DNA of 64,000 nucleotides. Source: Sulfitobacter sp. HGT1 (GTDB lineage Bacteria > Pseudomonadota > Alphaproteobacteria > Rhodobacterales > Rhodobacteraceae). The first letter of the stretch is position 1; each line of letters opens with the position of its first letter. The stretch spans positions 248,001 to 312,000 of the forward strand of contig NZ_BLWI01000008.1 in assembly GCF_013282155.1 (NCBI RefSeq), read 5' to 3'. Below, piece by piece: positions 1-9,806 of the stretch. Position numbers and translations under genes: made by a program. The notes beneath the pieces were generated by a model that had not been told where the DNA came from, searched no databases, and was given only the letters and a program-made list of their open reading frames with translations.

Positions 1-650
1 ACCCCGGCGGTGTCGAATATCCTGCCGAACTGGTTCAGGCGTTCTTTGATCTGGCGCGCGCCCATGGCATCGCCCTGATCGTGGATGAAACCTACCGCGA
101 TTTTGACAGCCGGTCAGGCCCGCCTCATGCGCTGTTCCAGGATCCGGACTGGCAAGATACGCTGATACATCTTTATTCCTTTTCCAAGGCATACCGCCTG
201 ACCGGCCACCGCGTCGGCGCGATGATCGCATCCCCTGCACGGCTGGCCGAGGTTGAAAAATTTCTGGACACCGTCGCCATCTGTCCCGGCCAGATCGGCC
301 AGCATGCAGCCTTGTGGGGGATGCAAAATCTGTCGCAATGGCTGGCGGGTGAACGCGATGAAATCCTCGCGCGGCGCAAGGCGATCACCGACAACATGCC
401 CAAGCTGGACGCCAAAGGCTGGACGCTGTTGGGGCTTGGCGGGTATTTCGCCTATCTTGCGCATCCTTTCGAAGAGAGATCGGACCAGCTGGCCCAGCGG
501 ATGGTGCGCGAGCAGAGTATTCTGTGTCTGCCCGGCACGATGTTCTGCCCTCAGGATGACCCCAGTGGCGCGCGTCAGGTGCGGATCGCCTTTGCGAATC
601 TGGATGCGGATGGAATTGCCGTGCTGTTTGACAGGATGGCCCGGCTTTAA
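1..650 (+). CDS. Class I/II pyridoxal-phosphate aminotransferase, C-terminal part (5' end outside window)
   Basis: The reading frame is open from base 3 and has no start in the window, so only about 215 C-terminal residues are seen. The fold-type I aminotransferase core is clear: VDETYRDF supplies the PLP-contacting Asp and Tyr, and SFSKAYRLTGHRVG holds the Schiff-base lysine (codon at 186-188). Near the end VRIAFANLD carries the arginine that normally binds the substrate carboxylate. The family transfers amino groups between amino acids and 2-oxo acids in the cytoplasm. Substrate cannot be told from this fragment. It precedes the ppiD-like gene by about 65 bases on the same strand. The call to family is firm; the specificity is unknown. 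Confidence 0.9.
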   Translation, partial: PGGVEYPAELVQAFFDLARAHGIALIVDETYRDFDSRSGPPHALFQDPDWQDTLIHLYSFSKAYRLTGHRVGAMIASPARLAEVEKFLDTVAICPGQIGQHAALWGMQNLSQWLAGERDEILARRKAITDNMPKLDAKGWTLLGLGGYFAYLAHPFEERSDQLAQRMVREQSILCLPGTMFCPQDDPSGARQVRIAFANLDADGIAVLFDRMARL

Positions 651-715
651 CGGACCTCTTGCCCCCCTGCCGCGCACCGCATAGATAGGTTCAAACGCGC
701 TAAAAGGGTAAGATC

Positions 716-2560
716 ATGAAAGCCAAAGGCAATAGCCTCACGAAAACCGCAGTCTGGGTATTGATGGGCCTGCTGATCCTTGGCCTTGGCGGCTTTGGCG
801 CGGTCAACCTGTCGGGCAATATACGCACGGTTGGCAAGGTCGGGGACAAGGAAATCTCGGTCGATAACTATGCCCGCGAGCTGCAACAGCAGATCCGCAG
901 TATTGAAAGCCAGACCGGCGAAACGCTGCCCTTTCAGCAAGCTCAGGCCATCGGTCTGGATCGCGCCGTTTTGCAGCGCCTTGTCCGCCTGCGCGCGCTG
1001 GATAACGAAGCCGAGCAGATGGGCCTGTCCATCGGCGACGAGAACCTGCGCCAGCGGATCGTCGAAATCCCTGCGTTTCAGGGTGTGAGCGGCGATTTTG
1101 ACCGCGAGGGGTACCGCTTTGCGCTTCAGCAGGCCGGGCTGAGCGAGAGCGAGTTCGAAGTGTCGTTGCGCGAAGAAGCGGGCCGCACCTTGTTGCAAGA
1201 CGCGATCACCAGCGGCGTTGCCATGCCCGATGCTTTTGCCAAGACGTTGGTCGATTATGTCGGCGCGAAACGCAGCTTTACCTGGGCGGCCCTGAACGAG
1301 GTCGATCTGGCCGCACCCGTTCCTGCCCCGACGGATGCGCAATTGCAGACCTATTATGATGAAAACACCGATCAGTTTATGCTGCCTGCCAGCAAATCGA
1401 TCACCTATATTCTGCTGACCCCCGGCGACGTGCTGGACGAAGTCGAAGTATCCGACGCTGATTTGCAGCAAGCCTATGAAGAGCGTTCCGCCGAATATAT
1501 CCAGCCCGAACGCCGCCTGGTGGAACGTTTGGTTTTTGCCGACGAGACAAGCGCCGATCAGGCCGCAGCAGCGCTTGAAGTCAATGGCACAACCTTTGAA
1601 GCACTGGTTCTGGACCGGGGTCTGGCCCTTGAGGATGTGGATATGGGCGATGTGGCCCAGCAGGATCTGGGGGCCGCTGGTGATGCGGTCTTTGCCGCCG
1701 AAGTCGAGGATGTCGTGGGGCCGCTGCCCACCAATCTGGGCCCTGCATTGTTCCGCATCAACGGTGTTTTGCCGTCGCTGAACACCACCTTCGAAGAAGC
1801 CCGCCCCGCCTTGCAGCAAGATCTTGCAGGCGACCGTGCGATCCGCCAGGTCGAAGTCCGCGCCCGCGATCTGGACGATCAGCTTGCCGGTGGTGCCACG
1901 CTTGAGCAACTGGCCGAAGAAACCAAGATGACCCTTGGCAAGATCGAATGGACCCAAGACAGTGACGAAGACATCGCCGGTTACGCCGGTTTCCGCGAGG
2001 CCGCCGCGGGTCTGACCGCAGATGATTTCCCCAAGATCGACCAGTTGGAAGACGGCAGCGTTTATGCGATGCGTCTGGACGGCACATTGGATGAACGCGC
2101 CAATCCGTTTGACGACGCGCGCGCTGATGTTGTGGCCGCCTGGACAGCCGATCAGGTCAGCCAGGCGCTTGTCGCGCAGGCGGAAACCGCTAAAACCGCG
2201 CTTGAGGCCGGGTCTGATTTCGAAAGCCTGGGGCTGACCCCAACAGCACAGACCGACCTGACCCGCGATGCGGTGATCAACGGCACCCCGTCCGACATGT
2301 TGAAGGTCGTATTCGACGCCGCCCCCGGTGATATCCGCGTGGTTCAAGGCGATGATACTGTCATTGTCCTGCGGGTTGATGGCGTGACAGACGCGCAGGA
2401 AAGCGCGCAAAACCAGCAACTTCTGGCGCAATTGGCCGGTCAGCTCAGCCAGCAGCTTAGTCAGGATATCTTTGCGATCTATTCTGACGATGTGGTGCGC
2501 CGTGCGGTTCCGCTGGTCGATCAACAGGCGGTGAATGCCGTCCATGTGAACTTCCCCTAA
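716..2560 (+). CDS. ppiD: PpiD/SurA-type peptidyl-prolyl isomerase, inner-membrane anchored
   Basis: The 614-residue protein starts with a short basic stretch and one membrane span (about residues 11-30). A SurA N-terminal-like chaperone region follows (about 35-190), then a divergent parvulin-like PPIase region (about 230-370) and a C-terminal helper region. This matches PpiD, a periplasmic foldase tethered to the inner membrane that helps newly exported proteins fold. The start is preceded by AAAAGGG at a good distance. The parvulin core is weakly conserved, so it may act mainly as a chaperone. trpE follows after 12 bases on the same strand, so the two may be co-transcribed. Confidence 0.85.
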   Translation: MKAKGNSLTKTAVWVLMGLLILGLGGFGAVNLSGNIRTVGKVGDKEISVDNYARELQQQIRSIESQTGETLPFQQAQAIGLDRAVLQRLVRLRALDNEAEQMGLSIGDENLRQRIVEIPAFQGVSGDFDREGYRFALQQAGLSESEFEVSLREEAGRTLLQDAITSGVAMPDAFAKTLVDYVGAKRSFTWAALNEVDLAAPVPAPTDAQLQTYYDENTDQFMLPASKSITYILLTPGDVLDEVEVSDADLQQAYEERSAEYIQPERRLVERLVFADETSADQAAAALEVNGTTFEALVLDRGLALEDVDMGDVAQQDLGAAGDAVFAAEVEDVVGPLPTNLGPALFRINGVLPSLNTTFEEARPALQQDLAGDRAIRQVEVRARDLDDQLAGGATLEQLAEETKMTLGKIEWTQDSDEDIAGYAGFREAAAGLTADDFPKIDQLEDGSVYAMRLDGTLDERANPFDDARADVVAAWTADQVSQALVAQAETAKTALEAGSDFESLGLTPTAQTDLTRDAVINGTPSDMLKVVFDAAPGDIRVVQGDDTVIVLRVDGVTDAQESAQNQQLLAQLAGQLSQQLSQDIFAIYSDDVVRRAVPLVDQQAVNAVHVNFP

Positions 2561-2572
2561 AGAAGGCCCCCC

Positions 2573-4084
2573 ATGTCCCTGACCCCTGATTTCGACAGCT
2601 TTGCCGCAGGATATGCGGCGGGTAAAAACCAGATCGTCTATACCCGTCTGGCCGCTGACCTTGATACGCCTGTGTCCTTGATGCTCAAGCTGACGGGGGA
2701 TGCGCAGAACGCTTTTGTGCTGGAATCTGTCACGGGCGGCGAAGTGCGCGGGCGCTATTCGATTATCGGGATGAAACCTGATCTGATCTGGCGCTGCAAG
2801 GGCACGACATCGGCCGTGAACCGCGCCGCGCGCTATGATGCGGATGCGTTTGAAGATGTTGCCGGCAACCCGCTGGATACCCTGCGCGGGCTGATCGCTG
2901 AATCAAAGATCGACCTGCCTGCCGACCTGCCCCAAGCCGCCGCCGGTCTGTTCGGCTATCTGGGCTATGACATGATCCGGCTGGTTGAACATCTGCCCAA
3001 TGTGAACCCCGATACGCTGGGTCTCCCGGATGCGATGATGCTGCGCCCGTCGGTGATTGCGGTGCTGGACGGTGTCAAAGGTGAGGTGACAATCGTGTCC
3101 CCCGCTTGGGTGTCCGACGGCCAATCCGCCAAGGCCGCCTATGCGCAGGCAGGCGAACGTGTGATGGATGCCGTGCGCGATCTGGAACGGTCCATGCCCG
3201 GCACCAGCCGCGATCTGGGCGAGGCGCATGAAGAATCCGCACCCGTCAGCAATTTCACCCGCGAGGGCTATAAATCCGCGATCGAAAAGGCCCGCGAATA
3301 TATCGTTGCGGGCGATATCTTTCAGGTGGTGCCGTCGCAACGCTGGGCGCAGGGTTTCTCGCAGCCGCCGTTCTCGTTGTACCGCAGCCTGCGCCGCACC
3401 AACCCGTCGCCGTTCATGTTCTACTTCAATTTTGGCGATTTCCATGTTGTGGGGGCCAGCCCTGAAATCCTTGTCCGCGTCTTTGGCAAGGAAATCACCA
3501 TTCGCCCCGTTGCAGGCACCCGCCGTCGCGGGGCCACCCCCGAGGAAGACCGCGCCCTTGAGGCAGATCTGCTGGCCGACCAAAAAGAACTGGCCGAGCA
3601 TTTGATGCTGCTGGATCTGGGCCGCAACGATGTGGGCCGTGTGGCCAAGATCGGCACCGTGCGCCCCACCGAAGAATTTATCGTCGAACGCTATAGCCAC
3701 GTGATGCACATCGTGTCCAACGTGGTGGGCGAATTGCGCGACGACCGGGACGCGCTGGATGCGTTCTTTGCCGGGATGCCTGCGGGCACCGTGTCAGGTG
3801 CCCCCAAGGTCCGCGCGATGGAGATCATCGACGAGCTGGAGCCGGAAAAACGCGGGCTTTATGGCGGCGGTGTCGGCTATTTCAGTGCGGGCGGTGATAT
3901 GGACATGTGCATCGCCCTGCGTACTGCCGTGATCAAGGATAAAACCCTGTATATTCAAGCGGGTGGCGGGGTTGTCTATGACAGCGATGCCGAGGCGGAA
4001 TATATGGAAACCGTGCATAAATCCGACGCCATCCGCCGTGCGGCTGCCGATGCGGCGCGGTTCTCGGGACGAGGTAACATCTAA
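2573..4084 (+). CDS. trpE: Anthranilate synthase component I
   Basis: Makes anthranilate from chorismate and glutamine-derived ammonia, the first step of tryptophan synthesis, as partner of TrpG. At 503 residues it has the usual length. The N-terminal half contains LESVTGGEVRGRYSIIG, which resembles the tryptophan feedback site. The C-terminal chorismate-binding domain shows RPVAGTRRRG, DLGRNDVGRV and PAGTVSGAPKVRAMEIIDE. It is not fused to TrpG; trpG lies 2.6 kb downstream beyond a deacylase-like gene and an opposing gene. No attenuator or leader peptide is visible, and the 12-base gap from ppiD argues against a dedicated leader here. Confidence 0.97.
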   Translation: MSLTPDFDSFAAGYAAGKNQIVYTRLAADLDTPVSLMLKLTGDAQNAFVLESVTGGEVRGRYSIIGMKPDLIWRCKGTTSAVNRAARYDADAFEDVAGNPLDTLRGLIAESKIDLPADLPQAAAGLFGYLGYDMIRLVEHLPNVNPDTLGLPDAMMLRPSVIAVLDGVKGEVTIVSPAWVSDGQSAKAAYAQAGERVMDAVRDLERSMPGTSRDLGEAHEESAPVSNFTREGYKSAIEKAREYIVAGDIFQVVPSQRWAQGFSQPPFSLYRSLRRTNPSPFMFYFNFGDFHVVGASPEILVRVFGKEITIRPVAGTRRRGATPEEDRALEADLLADQKELAEHLMLLDLGRNDVGRVAKIGTVRPTEEFIVERYSHVMHIVSNVVGELRDDRDALDAFFAGMPAGTVSGAPKVRAMEIIDELEPEKRGLYGGGVGYFSAGGDMDMCIALRTAVIKDKTLYIQAGGGVVYDSDAEAEYMETVHKSDAIRRAAADAARFSGRGNI

Positions 4085-4086
4085 AT

Positions 4087-5127
4087 ATGCCCAATCAGGT
4101 GCCTTTTGAAATCGCGGGTCAAAAGGTGGCTCCCGGCACCCGCGCACAGTTCGACCTGCCGATTTCGATCTTGCCCGATCACACGCCTGTGGGCCTGTCG
4201 CTTGAAGTGATCCACGGCAAGCGCGAGGGCCCCACGATGTTCGTCAGCGCCGCTGTGCATGGCGATGAACTGATCGGGGTCGAGATCGTGCGCCGCTTGC
4301 TGCGCACCCCGCAGCTGAAATCCCTGCGCGGCACCTTGCTGGTGGTGCCTGTGGTGAACTCTTTCGGGTTTATCAACCGCTCACGCTACCTGCCCGACCG
4401 CCGCGATCTGAACCGCTGCTTTCCGGGGCATCCCTCGGGGTCTTTGGGGTCTCGGCTCGCGCATATTTTCCTCAATGATGTGGTTTTGCGCTGCGATTTC
4501 GGCATCGACCTGCACTCAGCCGCGATCCACCGGACCAACCTGCCGCAGGTGCGGATTTCGCCCTCCGATCCGGTCACGCGGCGCATGGCGATCAACTTTG
4601 CCGCCCCGGTCGTTCTGACCTCGCCGCTGCGCGACGGATCATTGCGGGCCGTTGCATCGGCCAAGGGCACGCCCGTGCTGCTGTACGAGGCGGGCGAAGG
4701 GTTGCGTTTTGACGAAATGGCTGTGCGGGCGGGCGTTGCCGGTATCTTGCGGGTCATGCATGCCGAAGACATGCTGCCCGCCAAAGGCATCGCGCCCTCG
4801 CGCCGTCAGTCCCATGTCTGTTCCAGTTCAACCTGGTTGCGCGCCCCCGTCGGCGGGCTGCTGCGCACCTTCCGCGCCGAAGGTGAAACGGTCAAGGAAG
4901 GCGACGCGCTGGCCACGGTATCCGACCCGTTCGGCAAAACCGAAGAAGATATTATCGCCCCTGCTGACGGTATCCTGATCGGCCGTGCGATCCTGCCGGT
5001 GGTGAACGAAGGCGATGCCGTGTTCCATCTGGCCAAGCTGCTGCCGCGCGCCGTGGCCGACACGGTCGAGGACATGATCACGCAGCTCGAAAGCGATCCA
5101 CTGTTCGACGAAGACGAAATTATCTAG
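4087..5127 (+). CDS. Succinylglutamate desuccinylase/aspartoacylase-family (M14-like) metalloprotein
   Basis: A 346-residue zinc-hydrolase-like protein. HGDE (about residue 55) supplies a His/Glu zinc pair, RDLNRCFPG is the substrate-arginine motif of the family, and GIDLHSA supplies the third zinc ligand. After the catalytic part, the last 90 residues (PVGGLLRTFRAEGETVKEGD, then APADGILIG) look like a lipoyl/biotinyl-type beta barrel, common in distant AstE/ASPA relatives. The start lies two bases after the trpE stop, so it is probably translated from the trpE message. Family members remove acyl groups from amino acids, but no substrate can be assigned. Its stop is only two bases from that of the convergent deacetylase. 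Confidence 0.8.
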   Translation: MPNQVPFEIAGQKVAPGTRAQFDLPISILPDHTPVGLSLEVIHGKREGPTMFVSAAVHGDELIGVEIVRRLLRTPQLKSLRGTLLVVPVVNSFGFINRSRYLPDRRDLNRCFPGHPSGSLGSRLAHIFLNDVVLRCDFGIDLHSAAIHRTNLPQVRISPSDPVTRRMAINFAAPVVLTSPLRDGSLRAVASAKGTPVLLYEAGEGLRFDEMAVRAGVAGILRVMHAEDMLPAKGIAPSRRQSHVCSSSTWLRAPVGGLLRTFRAEGETVKEGDALATVSDPFGKTEEDIIAPADGILIGRAILPVVNEGDAVFHLAKLLPRAVADTVEDMITQLESDPLFDEDEII

Positions 5128-5129
5128 CG

Positions 5130-6575
5130 TTATTCGCCTTTTGCATTCAACAGCACGGCTGAAATCGGGGCCAGCGCGACCTGGCTCGCGCGGTCCTGCA
5201 AACCCCAGACCAGCAAGGCCGAAATCGTCTCGGGGCGCATCCGGCCCAGCATGATCACCGATCCTTCGATCCCTGCTTTGAACGCCGCCTGATCCAGAAA
5301 ACGGCGGATCACGGTGGGCGTCTGGTCTTTGCTGTCAAAGTCGCGGAAGATCGGGGCCGCGGGCACGCCTTCCTTGACCGCCAGCTTTGGCATGGTGTTC
5401 AAACCCTTGTCCTGACTGACCAAACCATAGCCGCCTTGCGCAAGAATTGCGGTGACCTGATCCGCGACGTCGCGGTTGGGCTGCAAGCCTGCCCCCGTCC
5501 CTTCCAACACGCCCACAACTTCGGGCATCCGGCTGAACGCGACCGCCAAGGTGGTTTCTGCATCAGAGGCTATGGCACCTTCCGGCAGGTCAACCATGGC
5601 CATCACTTCAAAACCTTCGTTGCGGTAAATCGCCATACGTTCGGCAGCGTCGGCAAGGGTCATGTCCACGGCAAAGCTGATCGGATAGGGAAAACTGCGC
5701 AGGGCGGCAATGCCCACTTCGCCGCCATCAAGATCACTGCCTTGGTCGATCAGCAAAATGCTCATCAACGGTTTTTCCTGAGTATTTGCAAAGGGTTGTG
5801 AATAGCGCGTAATTGCCCGCGCGCCGATGGACGGCGCGGCTTCGGCATCGGTCTGACCGCCGCTGCTTGCCGTTGGCAAGCGGTTGATCGTGACGCGTGC
5901 GCCGCCGTCATCCGCAGTCGGGGTATCACCTGTCGGTATCGCTGTGCCTGTTGTTTCAAAGGCGCGGCGGGTTTGGATGGTTGGCACCGGCGTTTCTTTT
6001 GGCTCGACAGTGACTGTCTTGATCGCGGGAACCTCGGCTGGGGGCTCTGCTACCGGTGCCTCGACAGGCTCTGCGACGGGGGCCTCCTCCACAACCACTT
6101 TCTCGACCGGCGGTACAGACGGGGCCGTTGACACGGGGGGGGCTGGCTGGGTCACGATGTCGACGGTATCAGGGGCCGGCGGCTCCATCGGGGCAAGCGC
6201 CAGCGGGTTTTGCAGCACCGGTTCATCCGCGGAAATATCGGGTGCTGTGCTTTCGGTCATTTGCGCTGGCGCTTCGATATCCTGAATCGCCTCGGGTTGT
6301 GCAAGCGGGGCAATCATGGCCTCGATCTTGACGTCTTCAACGCTGTCTTGCAGCGGAGCTTCGACCACCGCAACCGGCTCTGTCACGGGTTGGGTTTCAT
6401 CCATCTCGGGGATGATTGCAGGAACGCTTGCGGGCTCTCCCGTATCGATCTTGGCCGGTCCGGTATCCGCAATTTTGGGTGGCGTGCTGATCGGCACCAT
6501 GAAAGACACGATACCAGCCACCAAAATGCTGAACACACCACCAATGATGATGCCTCCAAGAAAACCGCGTGCCAT
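5130..6575 (-). CDS. Divergent polysaccharide deacetylase family protein (YibQ-like)
   Basis: Starting at the ATG preceded by AGGAG gives 481 residues; a longer reading to 6659 lacks such a site. Residues 1-25 form one membrane anchor (GGIIIGGVFSILVAGIVSFM). Residues 30-250 are a Pro/Ala/Glu/Val-rich low-complexity linker, and residues 270-480 are the divergent polysaccharide deacetylase domain (SILLIDQGSDLDGGEVGIAAL; PYPISFAVD; EGFEVMAMVDLPEG). Family members sit at the cell envelope and are thought to act on wall polysaccharide; activity is largely inferred. The linker probably spans the periplasm. It is transcribed away from trpG across a 162-base divergent gap. Confidence 0.85.
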   Translation of the reverse strand: MARGFLGGIIIGGVFSILVAGIVSFMVPISTPPKIADTGPAKIDTGEPASVPAIIPEMDETQPVTEPVAVVEAPLQDSVEDVKIEAMIAPLAQPEAIQDIEAPAQMTESTAPDISADEPVLQNPLALAPMEPPAPDTVDIVTQPAPPVSTAPSVPPVEKVVVEEAPVAEPVEAPVAEPPAEVPAIKTVTVEPKETPVPTIQTRRAFETTGTAIPTGDTPTADDGGARVTINRLPTASSGGQTDAEAAPSIGARAITRYSQPFANTQEKPLMSILLIDQGSDLDGGEVGIAALRSFPYPISFAVDMTLADAAERMAIYRNEGFEVMAMVDLPEGAIASDAETTLAVAFSRMPEVVGVLEGTGAGLQPNRDVADQVTAILAQGGYGLVSQDKGLNTMPKLAVKEGVPAAPIFRDFDSKDQTPTVIRRFLDQAAFKAGIEGSVIMLGRMRPETISALLVWGLQDRASQVALAPISAVLLNAKGE

Positions 6576-6737
6576 GATTGAAATACTCCTGCTTTTTGTT
6601 CCTGCATTGGCCGCTCTGCGGACCTGGTGCCCTTGACGATAGGTCTTAAGCCTGAACATGTAATGGCGAACATTATACCGTGGTTTGGTGCCAATCCTCT
6701 AGCCCTAAACCCCCGCCTGAACACAAAGAATTGCCCT

Positions 6738-7319
6738 ATGCTACTGCTGATAGATAATTACGACAGTTTCACTTACAATTTGGTGCATTATCTAGGCGAT
6801 TTAGGAGCCGAGGTCGATATTCGGCGAAATGATGCCATTTCCGTTGAGGATGCCATCGCGATGAACCCTGCGGGCATCATCCTGTCCCCGGGTCCGTGCG
6901 ACCCCGATCAGGCGGGCATTTGCCTGCCCTTGACCAAAGCGGCCGCCGATGCGGGTGTGCCGCTGCTGGGGGTGTGTTTGGGTCATCAGACCTTGGGTCA
7001 GGCATTCGGCGGCAAGGTCGTGCGCGCCGGCGAGATTGTGCATGGCAAGATGGGCCAGATGCACCACACGGGCAAAGGTGTCTTTGCCGGCCTGCCCTCG
7101 CCCTTTGCCGCGACACGGTATCATTCGTTGGTGGTCGAACGCGCCAGCCTGCCCGATTGCCTCGAGATCACCGCAGAACTTGAGGACGGCACGATCATGG
7201 GACTTCAACACCGCGAGTTGCCCTTGCACGGTGTGCAGTTTCACCCCGAATCCATCCGGTCGGAACATGGCCACCAGATGCTGCAAAACTTTCTCAACGT
7301 CATAAAGGTGCCCGCATGA
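6738..7319 (+). CDS. trpG: Anthranilate synthase component II (glutamine amidotransferase)
   Basis: Hydrolyses glutamine and passes ammonia to TrpE. The start at [15 protein letters not shown] is chosen because all class I amidotransferases of this group begin so; the frame is open further upstream but that stretch is unlike the family. It gives 193 residues with the triad Cys80 (GVCLGHQ), His169 and Glu171 (FHPES). Its stop overlaps the trpD start by four bases (ATGA), so the two are translationally coupled. This begins the trpGD-ung-trpC-moaC-moeA run. There is no fused TrpD or PabB domain. Confidence 0.97.
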   Translation: MLLLIDNYDSFTYNLVHYLGDLGAEVDIRRNDAISVEDAIAMNPAGIILSPGPCDPDQAGICLPLTKAAADAGVPLLGVCLGHQTLGQAFGGKVVRAGEIVHGKMGQMHHTGKGVFAGLPSPFAATRYHSLVVERASLPDCLEITAELEDGTIMGLQHRELPLHGVQFHPESIRSEHGHQMLQNFLNVIKVPA

Positions 7320-8335
7320 GCGAACGTCTGAAACCGCTGATTGATGCGGCTGCGACTGGCCCGCTGACCCGCGATCAGGCCGAAGAGGCCTTTGAAATCC
7401 TGTTCGATGGCGAAGCAACGCCCAGCCAGATCGGCGGGTTTTTGATGGCGCTGCGCACGCGCGGCGAAACCGTGGATGAATATGCCGCTGCCGCCTATGT
7501 CATGCGCGCCAAATGCCATCCGGTGACTGCGCCCGAAGGCGCGATCGACATTGTCGGCACCGGTGGCGACGGCAAAGGCACGTTGAACATTTCAACGGCA
7601 ACCGCCTTTGTGGTGGCGGGCGCTGGCGTGGTCGTGGCCAAACACGGCAACCGCAACCTGTCGTCCAAATCCGGTGCCGCCGATGCGCTGACCCAGATGG
7701 GTCTGAAGGTCATGGTCGGCCCCAAAGTGGTCGAGGCCTGCCTGAAAGAGGCCGGAATCGGTTTCATGATGGCCCCCATGCACCATCCCGCCATCGCCCA
7801 TGTGATGCCGACCCGGTCCGAACTGGGAACCCGCACGATTTTCAACATCCTCGGCCCGCTGACCAACCCGGCCAGCGTGAAACGGCAACTGACCGGTGCC
7901 TATCGCCGCGATCTGATCCGGCCCATGGCAGAAACCCTTGGCGCATTGGGGTCTGAAAAGGCGTGGCTGGTGCACGGGTCCGACGGCACCGATGAATTGA
8001 CCATCACCGGGGTCAGCTGGGTTGCCGCGTTGAACCCCGACGGCACCATTACCGAATTCGAGATCACCCCCGAGGACGCCGGCCTGCCCGTGCATCCGTT
8101 CGAGGATATCGTCGGCGGCACCCCCGAAGAAAACGCGATTGCGTTCAACGCGTTGCTGGATGGCGCGCCCTCTGCCTATCGCGATGCGGTGTTGTTGAAC
8201 GCCGCCGCTGCTTTGGTTGTCGCCGATGCCGCGCCCGATCTGAAAACCGGCGTTGAAATGGCCCGCGCCAGCATCGACAGCGGGGCCGCGCGCGACAAGA
8301 TCACCCAAGTGGCCCGCATCACGCAAGCCAGTTGA
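7316..8335 (+). CDS. trpD: Anthranilate phosphoribosyltransferase
   Basis: Joins anthranilate to PRPP, the second step of the tryptophan branch. The 339 residues match the family length. The PRPP/magnesium loop [15 protein letters not shown] lies at about residues 82-96, followed by [21 protein letters not shown]. The start overlaps the trpG stop (ATGA), and the stop overlaps the next start (TGATG), so translation runs on through ung. No odd features were seen. Confidence 0.97.
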   Translation: MSERLKPLIDAAATGPLTRDQAEEAFEILFDGEATPSQIGGFLMALRTRGETVDEYAAAAYVMRAKCHPVTAPEGAIDIVGTGGDGKGTLNISTATAFVVAGAGVVVAKHGNRNLSSKSGAADALTQMGLKVMVGPKVVEACLKEAGIGFMMAPMHHPAIAHVMPTRSELGTRTIFNILGPLTNPASVKRQLTGAYRRDLIRPMAETLGALGSEKAWLVHGSDGTDELTITGVSWVAALNPDGTITEFEITPEDAGLPVHPFEDIVGGTPEENAIAFNALLDGAPSAYRDAVLLNAAAALVVADAAPDLKTGVEMARASIDSGAARDKITQVARITQAS

Positions 8336-8997
8336 TGTTCGATCCGTCCACCCTTGGCGCGTGGCGCGATCTGCCGTTTTTCGACGAAACCCTGCCGGGG
8401 ATCGAAGCTGCCTTGGCGCAGGACGATCGACTGATCCTGCCGCCACGGGATCAGGTATTTGCCGCCCTTGAACGGACCCAGCCCGATGACGTGCGGGTGG
8501 TCATCCTTGGTCAGGATCCATACCCCACGCCGGGCCACGCCCACGGGCTGGCGTTTTCGGCTGCCGCTGACACACACCCCCTGCCACGGTCTTTATCAAA
8601 CATATTCAAAGAGATGCAGGCCGACATTGACGCATCACCCGAAGATGCCGACCTGCATTTCTGGGCCGCACAGGGTGTCTTGTTGCTGAATACCACCCTC
8701 ACCGTGCCTGCGGGTGCGGCGGGTGATCATGCGAAACTGGGCTGGCACATCCTGACCGCGCAAATCCTGCACCGCCTGTCCGACCGCCCTCGCGTCTATC
8801 TGCTGTGGGGGGCCCATGCCCACAAGGTCGCCAAAGACGTGGACCCGCGCGCGAACCTCAAGATCGAAACAGCGCATCCATCGCCCCTGTCTGCGCGGCG
8901 CGGCTTTTTCGGCTCGCAGCCCTTTTCACGCAGCAATGACTGGTTGCAGGCACAAGGCCAAACCGCCATAAACTGGGCAACCCCGGAGACATCATGA
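8335..8997 (+). CDS. ung: Uracil-DNA glycosylase, family 1
   Basis: Removes uracil from DNA made by cytosine deamination or dUMP incorporation. [17 protein letters not shown] is the water-activating motif, with catalytic Asp61. [21 protein letters not shown] is the leucine-loop/His motif near the end. At 220 residues it is of normal length. A TTG three bases upstream is in frame; the ATG overlapping the trpD stop is preferred. It is wedged between trpD and trpC with overlaps on both sides, so a DNA repair enzyme rides in the tryptophan message. No LexA box precedes it. Confidence 0.95.
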   Translation: MFDPSTLGAWRDLPFFDETLPGIEAALAQDDRLILPPRDQVFAALERTQPDDVRVVILGQDPYPTPGHAHGLAFSAAADTHPLPRSLSNIFKEMQADIDASPEDADLHFWAAQGVLLLNTTLTVPAGAAGDHAKLGWHILTAQILHRLSDRPRVYLLWGAHAHKVAKDVDPRANLKIETAHPSPLSARRGFFGSQPFSRSNDWLQAQGQTAINWATPETS

Positions 8998-9806
8998 CAG
9001 ACACCATCCTAGACAAGATCAAAGCCTACAAGCTCGAAGAGGTCGCGGCCGACAAAGCCGCAAAACCCCTTGAGGCCGTGGAGGCAGACGCCCGCGCCGC
9101 ATCACCCGTGCGCCCCTTTGCCGATGCCCTGTTCGATGCCGCCCGCGAAGGGTACGGCCTGATCGCCGAGGTCAAGAAAGCCAGCCCGTCCAAAGGGTTG
9201 ATCCGCGCCGATTTCGACCCCGCAGCATTGGCAGCCGCCTATGCGGCAAGCGGTGCGACATGCCTTTCAATCCTGACCGACACGCCCAGTTTTCAGGGTG
9301 CCAAAGACTACCTTGTCGCCGCCCGCGAGGCCTGCACCCTGCCCGTCTTGCGTAAAGATTTCATGTACGACACCTATCAGGTGGCCGAAGCCCGCGCTTT
9401 GGGGGCTGATTGCATCCTGATCATCATGGCCTCGGTCAGTGACGCACAGGCCCTCGAGCTTGAGGACGCCGCCGCCGAATGGGGCATGGATGCCCTGATC
9501 GAAGTACATGACAAGGCCGAACTTGACCGCGCCGCCCAGCTGAAAAGCCGGATGATCGGCATCAACAACCGCAATCTCAAGACCTTTGAAACCTCGCTTG
9601 ATACCACGCGCAGCCTGTCCAAATATGTCGAGATGGACAAGATGATCGTGTCTGAATCGGGGCTGAACACCCCTGATGATCTGGCAGATATGGCGAAATA
9701 CGGGGCGCGCGTGTTCCTGATCGGCGAAAGCCTGATGCGTCAAGACGACGTAGAGGCCGCCACACGCACGCTTCTTGCCAATCCGTTTCGCCCCGGAGGG
9801 ATGTAA
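8994..9806 (+). CDS. trpC: Indole-3-glycerol-phosphate synthase
   Basis: Closes the indole ring from 1-(o-carboxyphenylamino)-1-deoxyribulose 5-phosphate. The 270-residue TIM barrel shows [13 protein letters not shown] (catalytic Glu/Lys), [12 protein letters not shown] (catalytic Lys), [11 protein letters not shown] and VSESGL. Its start overlaps the ung stop by four bases, and its stop directly abuts the moaC start. It is not fused to TrpF. trpF, trpB and trpA are not in this window, so the pathway is split between loci. Confidence 0.97.
   Translation: MTDTILDKIKAYKLEEVAADKAAKPLEAVEADARAASPVRPFADALFDAAREGYGLIAEVKKASPSKGLIRADFDPAALAAAYAASGATCLSILTDTPSFQGAKDYLVAAREACTLPVLRKDFMYDTYQVAEARALGADCILIIMASVSDAQALELEDAAAEWGMDALIEVHDKAELDRAAQLKSRMIGINNRNLKTFETSLDTTRSLSKYVEMDKMIVSESGLNTPDDLADMAKYGARVFLIGESLMRQDDVEAATRTLLANPFRPGGM

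Noticed and set aside
647..2545. 632-codon open frame on the minus strand opposite ppiD
   Set aside because: It mirrors the codon pattern of the clear plus-strand gene, has no recognisable domain and no ribosome-binding site. GC-rich genes often give such antisense frames.
6653..6672. LexA-like GAAC repeats upstream of trpG
   Set aside because: The two GAAC elements are spaced by ten bases, not seven, so they do not fit the alphaproteobacterial operator.
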